Source: Welwitschia mirabilis (taxonomy: Eukaryota; Gnetophyta; Gnetopsida; Welwitschiales). Taken from it: a DNA stretch of 64,000 nt. Under the pieces are notes generated by a model that ran no database searches, was not told the origin of the DNA, and saw only the letters and a program-made list of their open reading frames with translations. The position numbers and the translations under genes are program-made. Location of the stretch: NCBI GenBank assembly GCA_051453625.1, contig JBOZIK010000001.1, forward strand, positions 61,527,121-61,591,120. Reading direction: 5' to 3'. Below, one piece after another: positions 57,331 through 64,000 of this stretch (the stretch's first letter is position 1; each line of letters begins with the position of its first letter).

Positions 57331-58290
57331 ATTACCTCAAGAAGGGGAATATTAATGTTAACATCTTTAAAATTTTTATGAATCTCATCATAATTATTAA
57401 AACCTTTATGAGATTGAAGAGGACTAGAAAAAGGAATAGAATCTTCTAATTTTCTCTTTTAAAACTTTTTCCTAGATTTGTATTTAAGATTGTCAATTGA
57501 TTTATCTGAATTTACATGTTATTTGATTTTAGAAATAGGTTTTGAAATTACTTTCTCACTTCTTAATCTAATGGGATTTTCCTTAATGCATTCTTCCACC
57601 ACATTAGTTGATTTTGGATTAGGAGTGGATTGGGAAGGTAAGCTAGGATGATTCTCCCTTTTTTTGTTTATTGTTGGAATATGGAACTAATAATTTTTTG
57701 CATCTAGTCCATTTGATTAACTAACAACTTCATTGTTTCTTATAATTTCTTTTCTTGGGGAGGAGGAAGAGGTAAAAATTTAGATTGCTATTGAGATTGA
57801 TTGTTGTAAAGATGAAAGGAGTTCTAATGAAAATTGTTTAGATGAGAAGTAGGATACTTATTGAATGGTGTAGGAGCATGATAATTTTGATTAAAGGCAT
57901 GAGCTTTATAAAGATGATGATGATGTAAATCATTTTAATCCACCTTAAATTTTTCACAAAATTTAATGGAATAACCCTCTACTTAACACAACTCATAAAA
58001 AAATGGACGTAAAGAATGTTAAGTTGGAATTTTCTCAAGCCTTTATTGTTTTAATTTAAGATTTTGAAGTTGATCAGATAGAACTTTTATTTTATTTCTT
58101 AATTCATTGTGATATTTATCCTTTTCAAAAAGTTTATTCAACCTAAATTTACTTCTAACATGGTCATTATCAATATTTTCAAATTTTACTCGTAAATGCA
58201 TAATACTAAAAAGGAAAAGAAATGCATGAAAGTTATAGTGCATGCACCTGAAAGGCTTGTTGAAATAATGTAGTGTTTATGGGCTCACGA
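57330..58290 (-). pseudogene. Short Gag with zinc knuckle (internal B)
   Basis: MHLRVKFENIDNDHVRSKF and LNKLFEKDKYHNELRNKIKV followed by LSDQLQNLKLKQ (58204-58046) form a charged, probably coiled-coil start. The knuckle at 57956-57997 reads YELC-stop-VEGYSIKF; the first Cys is Tyr as in internal A, and the His is Tyr as well. A His/Asn-rich tail follows. No classical Gag core is present. Confidence 0.65.
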
Positions 58291-58390
58291 ATGGCATTGT
58301 AATATCAAAAGCACCTGAAATCAAGCAACTTTCAATAATTTATGTAAATTCTCAAAGAAAAGTATAATATTTCAGATAAAAATAACAAGT

Positions 58391-58410
58391 GCTCCCTGGT
58401 AATAGTACCA
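58391..58410 (-). promoter_or_regulatory. Primer binding site (internal B)
   Basis: GCTCCCTGGTAATAGTACCA on the plus strand. The tRNA-Asp-type site GCTCCCCGGCAACGGCGCCA agrees at 14 of 20 bases and all six differences are transitions. ATTT separates it from the LTR at 58415. Confidence 0.8.
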
Positions 58411-58414
58411 ATTT

Positions 58415-61248
58415 TGAACAAAGTAAAAACTCAATTTTTAAAATGAAAAGATCATGCTCTAATCCTTCACAAAAATAAATGTGTACTTAAAATTATAATT
58501 CAACTTAGGGAAAGAAAATTAAGTATAAAAAGTTCGAATTGTATCAAAAGGAAATCTCCTAGGTTAAATTCAAATATAGTGAAAGCACATGAGTATTAAA
58601 CTGATAGAACACTTGATAGGAATTTGTAAAGAAATATTAATATTGCTTTATTAAATTATCACTTCATATGATAAAATAATTATTTCTCTTAAGTGACATA
58701 CAATTAATTTAACACACATGACATAAAACAATCATGAAAAATTACATGTGCAAAAGCATAATTCCATAACATGTGAAAAGGTAAATACAATTAAATAAGA
58801 AGAAGTAATCTTTTATGAACATTTACAAGATTATAAAGATCATTTATAATTCACATGAATAAGCAAAGGAGTTTAAACAGTCAAATTTATTTGAGTCATT
58901 TTCATGTGTAAAAATAATTTTCCTTAAAAAGTTAACTTCTTTAGTTCATATAAAATGGATATAATTAGGTAATTCAAACATCACAATCCATTCTATGTAA
59001 AATGTACATAAATGAAGAATCAAAATACAACACTTACTAATCTAGATTCTTCAAATTGACTAGGCAAATCATTTGACAATAAAGAGATTTTCGCTAAATT
59101 GCAGCACATTTGACTTGAAAGATAACTCTTTACTCAATCATATAATGAATTATAAAAGAATTAAAACATCAAAATCATGCTTTAAATCAACGTGAAATTG
59201 ATAAAAACTAGCATAAGAATGCTTATTAAATCAAAGTAATCCTAGTCAACTTCAAGTTGTTTTCACTGATAAAAAGAGAAACAATGAAGAAGAGAGATAA
59301 AAGGAAGAGAAAAAATTTAGAAGAATAGATTAAAAAATATCAGAACCCTCAAAATAATTATAATATAAACTAAATATTGAAGATTAGATAAAATCAATTA
59401 CAACTGATAAAAATAGTTTATCTAGAAAAAACTGTAAAAAGTTACAGTCAACCCTACTTTGACTGAGGATATTAAGTAAACTATAAAACTTGAAAAAACA
59501 TGGATTTCATATTCTGAAATTACTTAAAAACTAATGCAAGATAGAATCTTTAATTTCTAAAAACATATTAAAAATGACTAAGAAAATTACTATGCAAAAT
59601 AAGGAAAAAACAATTTAATAGTGCAAAAATTTTTCTAAGTAAAATTGTAAGTAAGAGTGAAAATGGCCGAAAAAGGGCTTTTAGAGGACGAATTTGGATT
59701 TAGACACCTTCAAAAAGAATGTTTCTAAATTATGAAAGGGATCTATGGGCAAAATTTTAGAACTATTAGAGTTTTTGAGAAAACATTACGGCCGAAACAA
59801 GCTTTAAAATTAACTATACTTTGCTTTTGAGAAAGGAATTCTTGCAACAAAGAATAATTTTAATTTTATAAAAGCATAAATAACATATTTTCAAATCATG
59901 ATACTACTATCAGATAGTAGAGGATATAAATTCAACATCAATTACTTTAGAAGAAAAGTAAAATCGTGAGAAATGAATTAAAAAATGAAAAGAATGGAGG
60001 AAAAAGATAGAAGAAAAACATGATTTCTTATAAATATGCAAAAATATTATATTATCATAAAATGTACTAATTGTTCTATAATCTAATTATCACTATTTAT
60101 GCTCTAAGCTATAAGAACTTTAATTACATTGAAAGAAAATCATAATAAACATGCATAAATCAAGTAATAAAAAGCATGAAAAACATAAATAAAAAGAACA
60201 CTTATTGATTTTAGAATAATCCAAATCCCTTTGCATTAATTTTCATTTAGTTAATTATAAGATTTGATGATTTCTCCTTCTCCTACACTACTTGACCACA
60301 TGCACTTCACCACCCTTGCAATGCCCTCTAGATGAATGGAAATGGGAGAAAAGATAATGAGAAATGGGGTATGAAAGGATTATAGAGGCTAAGAATGGTT
60401 TTAAATGATAGAATAAGATGAGAATGAGGAATGTACAATGTTTAAAAAGTTGATATAGAGAGATGATCAACTTGGAAATGAAGAAAAATAAGAGAAATGA
60501 ATATAAAATCTCCTTCCAATTCTTTTGAATAGTAAATTTAGCATACAAATGGTATAATAATGAGTTCATTATGGTATGGCCACTGAGTGGATATTTATAG
60601 GTAATCTATAATTAGTTATAGGCTAAGGAGTTATCAAAACCATTGCTAACTCACATGCATTTCATATCTTATTTTATAAAACTCTCACATGACATTGCAA
60701 CACCATTTTGTTCTTAGAATTAGCACTGTTGCGTAATAAGTATTTTCATACATAACTATCAAAAATCCAAAAATAAAACTTAATTTAATTTTATCCGTTT
60801 TGGCTTACAATACATAAATTTGTCAATTTTGACCAAGAAATGACCAAAAATAGATAGATTATGGCTCTTGAAATGCAATTTTCCAAGGTATTAATGTCCT
60901 AAAATGCTCTTATATCATCTAATGTCATACATCTAGTGTAAAAATAAGTCAAACTCATTGCATTAGTAAAAGGATGAAATATGGTAATGGAAAATGGACT
61001 ATGAATTATCTACAGATCTTTGACATTGAATTAGTCATCTAGGATCTGCATTTTCACCCTCAATCTCAATCTCTCAATTATAAGAACTATGAAGAGCCTT
61101 AAACTAGATCATAATGCATCATTTTAAGATCATTTAATGTCCAAGGTACTTGTCACCTAGAAAGTAAAATAATACCTCTAAATGCAGTATTAAAGTTTTA
61201 AAAAAATAAAATATTGACTATATTTTGTTTAAAATTTAGGCTTCATCA
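58415..61248 (-). repeat. Right LTR of the Athila array (5' LTR in element sense)
   Basis: Starts TGAACAAAGTAAAAACTC and ends GGCTTCATCA, so TG...CA is kept. It pairs with 38746-41547. TAGC follows directly. Confidence 0.87.
60592..60599 (-). promoter_or_regulatory. LTR TATA box
   Basis: TATAAATA on the minus strand inside the right LTR, 30 bp upstream of a minus-strand ATG. Confidence 0.45.
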
Positions 61249-61252
61249 TAGC
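61249..61252. repeat. Target site word of the Athila array, right
   Basis: TAGC, as at 38742-38745. Confidence 0.55.
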
Positions 61253-61539
61253 AATGATTTGTAAATTAGAAGAGTATTGAATGAAGTTTAGGCTCTACAA
61301 GTTTGAGTTTGAACTTCCTAGCATGGGAAATAGTTCTATATTAAATTCACTAAATAGAAGTAATCTAAATGGATATGGTAAGTTAAGCTTATTTAATTAG
61401 TCCTATGATGTAAGTAAGCACTAAATTTAATAAAACTATCAAGCTTTAAAAGTACTATAGGTATCTTTAGAAAGCTAAAAATGGAATAGTTGGAAATAAA
61501 TTCTTCAAGTATATCTGGTTCATAGGAAAATCCATATAG

Positions 61540-62530
61540 GGATTGATCATATTAACAAAAGTTATGGGCCACATACCATGATAAAAAATGAGCATAAAAG
61601 GCTAAAAATCCTTAGATTAAAGATATTCAATCATGATAGGTAACATAGGAAGTCAATTTTACAACTAAAATACCACTAGCCGAGGTGAGGCCAGTTTATT
61701 TAATGAATGTAGTGGTTGATGGGTTTAAGGCCATTGATAATAGTCAATATGCCAAATTCCATAAGCCATGATCCCTAAAGGTGTAAGCTTGATTTATTAA
61801 ATAACTTATAAAAGTAGTAAGAAATAGTAGTTAATAGGGATAGGGTCTTTTATAAACTACTTTTTTTGACATACCATGAGCCATAAGTTGCAAAGCATGG
61901 ACTTAATGTTTGAAGTTATTACATTCATAATGTTAAAAGAGTTTGATGGATGATGGACTTAAGATTATGCATAATAGCTGATATACTAGATGCTGTAAGT
62001 TGTAATTCATAAAAATGTAAGCTCCTTTACTAGATAATTTCATAGATAGTAATAAATAGAGGACAATGGAAATAAGGGCTTTCATAGACTTTTATGTTTA
62101 AAATGCCATGGACTAGAGGCTATGAAAGTGTGGATCCCATTTCTTAGATTAAGATATTCATGATATTAGCAAAAGAGTATGATAGCTAGTAGGGATAAGA
62201 GTATTAATGATGATTATATTCATAATACTAGGGTTGTAAGCTAGAAAAAGGTGGAGCTATTTTTTTTCAAAGACATACTACTATTAATGCATGACTATAA
62301 TAAAAACAATAGGAGATGATGGGTTATAAGAAAATAAATCTTATAATACTTTGATAGACATAATATTATGAGTTTAAACAAGATGATTTCAAATTTGCAC
62401 AATAGTCAAAATTAAAAACTTTTAGAGAAATGATATAGTGGCTAGCAAAAATAAAGATTTATAGATACTTAATACTTTTAAAAGCTATAAGCTATGAACC
62501 GCCATAATAGTAGGTTAAGCTATAAACCAT
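61540..62530. repeat. Degenerate tandem-like repeats
   Basis: Words such as CATACCATGAGCCATAAG, ATGCCATGGACTAGAGGC and CCATAAGCCATGATCC, and GTGTAAGCTTGATTTATTAA and ATGTAAGCTCCTTTACTAGA, recur at intervals near 230 bp. At 62487-62545 a clearer pair of 26-29 bp units is seen (AAGCTAT..AACC..ATAATAGTAGGTT, then AAGCTATAAACCATTAGAATAGTAGGTT-like). Confidence 0.4.
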
Positions 62531-63109
62531 TAGAATAGTAGGTTTCATTTTGTAATTTTGATGAATAAAAAAATGAGGAATGCATTATAGCTAATAGATC
62601 CTAAGCATGTAAAATTTCTTAAATTTATAGAAAAATTTACAAAATCAAAATTAAAACTAAGAAAAAATATGATCATTTCCATGGAGATGTGATTAAAAAG
62701 AAAAGGTAATTTCTATAGGAAATATTATGAGCTATAAAAGGAGACAATATGGCTCTAGCTTACTTCTAATATGAACTTGAGTGATGTAATATAAGACTTA
62801 TTAAAAAATGAGAATATTACAAAATATGATAATATTTTAGACTTCCCTACAAAAAAAAAATAGATGTATTAATCTTGGAATAAATAGAAGAGGGCAAAAG
62901 GATAAAGATCATATTTAATCATTACCTTTAATTTTATCTTCAATTTCTTTCCAAAGTAAGAGACTCATGTGTCTTAGCTCTCTTTTTATTGTTGACAGTT
63001 ATAGTTTTTTATGAAAGAGAGTAAGATGGCTTGACCATGGGAACATTTAAAGAAGAAGTTAAATAATTCCTTACTTGATTGGTATTTACCTTTTTCTTTA
63101 TTTTTTCTT

Positions 63110-63375
63110 TAATGTTATTTTATTATTGAGCTAGTTCTTCTATGACATCTAAATGGTGAGAAGGTAAATGGTTAATCAGTAAAAGTGAATTAATCAAATG
63201 ACCATATTTATCTACCAAGTAAATAATAAGGCACTGATTTTCTACTGAACTAGTCATAGTAGCTGATATTTGATTAGCTTACTTAGAGAGTGGATCTGTG
63301 GAGTACCCTTCAAAATGGAAATAAACATCTATAAACTACTTGAAATGATAAATGTAGTAAACTTTTTGAAAGGAT
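63110..63375 (-). other. Unidentified coding-like stretch
   Basis: One minus-strand frame reads FIDVYFHFEGYSTDPLSK, one stop, then ANQISATMTSSVENQCLIIY, LVDKYGHLINSLLLINHLPS and HHLDVIEELAQ, with only two stops in about 85 codons. It looks like a decayed protein. I do not recognise it. Confidence 0.3.
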
Positions 63376-64000
63376 AAAAATACACTAGGAATAAGCTAAC
63401 TATGAATTTTTGAATCCATATTAACTATTTCGTAAAGATATTAAAATTTTGAATGAAGAAATAACATTTCTGTATTTATAGTACATGTTGACAAAATAAT
63501 AGAAAAAGAGAAAACTCAATAATGAACAAAGACGTAACTGACGTAATAATGAATTATACACTATCTAAAATTTCTACCAAGTATAATCTTAATTTGGACC
63601 ATGAAAATATGGTTTGAGGTGGGATGTACTATAGTGGAAGATAGGATGTTCTAGTGAATTAAATAACTATTATGTATCAGGTCCTATAAATTTATTGATA
63701 TTATAAGGGTCCATCTAAGAAGGAGAAGATTTATCATGCTTCTATTTTCTTTTAAGTTTTTAAGCATTACTAAACTAGCTAGTTTAAATGTTTTGGTATG
63801 GGTTTTCCAATTAAATCATGTTTTAATTGAATCCTTATATTAGATAAAAAATGACATGCTTTTGATCATAACTTTTCTAAAATCAGTTTTTATAATAGAA
63901 CTCATTCTTGTTCACAAGGCTAAATGAGGAATTAACTAAATTTTATAAGAAATTTTATATATATACAAAGAAATCCTAGCTTTGTTGCACTAAATGATAT

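Larger units (their letters stand above)
38746..61248 (-). mobile_element. Athila-like LTR-internal-LTR-internal-LTR array
   Basis: Three copies of one LTR lie in the same direction at 38746-41547, 48665-49648 (cut short) and 58415-61248. Between them are two internal regions with the same minus-strand gene order, A (48664 to 41548) and B (58414 to 53466). The outer LTRs are both about 2.8 kb and are flanked by TAGC. This is the layout expected when one inserted element is enlarged by unequal recombination between LTRs. Copia element E5 separates the middle LTR from internal B, and the part of B equivalent to 41548-43728 is missing. The Gag is short, and protease, RT and integrase are Athila-related. 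Confidence 0.75.
61253..64000. other. Unassigned DNA right of the array
   Basis: No gene recognised. It contains a tandem-like patch (61540-62530) and a coding-like stretch (63110-63375), both listed separately. The remainder is AT-rich and without motif. Confidence 0.45.

Noticed and set aside
1-64000. Host genes, tRNA, rRNA, CRISPR or bacterial-type systems
   Set aside because: I looked for them on both strands and saw no splice-supported gene, tRNA-like fold, rRNA block or regular spaced repeat array of that kind.

Overview
The window looks like nuclear DNA from a flowering plant with a repeat-rich genome; the species cannot be told from the sequence. The reasons are: it is very AT-rich, I recognise no host gene, tRNA or rRNA, nine runs of N interrupt it, and almost every recognisable protein piece belongs to plant Ty3/gypsy (Athila-type) or Ty1/copia (SIRE/Maximus-type) LTR retrotransposons. 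All of them are decayed. The damage is mostly C-to-T/G-to-A, which turns Gln, Trp and Arg codons into stops and erases primer binding sites, as expected for old cytosine-methylated DNA. All coding calls are therefore pseudogenes.

Layout. 1-2200: unassigned sequence. 2200-8466: element 1, minus-strand gypsy with gag, protease, reverse transcriptase (RT) and integrase remnants, broken by two large gaps; leader and possible LTR sequence runs to about 9870. 9870-10700: unassigned. 10700-13520: element 2, minus-strand Athila-like gag-protease-RT. 13900-15408: two copies of a dispersed repeat here called X. 15409-22875: element 3, an Athila-like element with two LTRs, a 5-bp target duplication (GTAGT), a decayed primer binding site, gag and protease, but no RT or integrase that I can find. 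22876-24456: more X and unassigned DNA. 24457-34389: copia element C1 (plus strand), inserted into a copy of X, with LTRs, primer binding site, gag, protease, integrase, RT, RNase H, an env-like third reading frame and a polypurine tract. Its left LTR contains a stray piece of gag. 34390-35110: the rest of that X copy. 35110-38740: unassigned, with one coding-like stretch I cannot place.

38746-61248: a large Athila-like array read on the minus strand with the order LTR, internal A, LTR (cut short), internal B, LTR. The outer ends share the word TAGC, so this looks like one insertion enlarged by LTR-LTR recombination. A second copia element (E5, plus strand; RNase H end, env-like frame, polypurine tract, 3' LTR with a 67-68 bp tandem repeat) sits at the junction between the middle LTR and internal B, next to a 100-N gap that probably hides several kilobases. 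61249-64000: unassigned, with a degenerate tandem-like patch and one coding-like stretch.

Nothing here works together as a living pathway. The interest lies in the nesting order, the recombined array, the chimeric LTR and the convergent decay at the same catalytic codons. I found no convincing new biological system.
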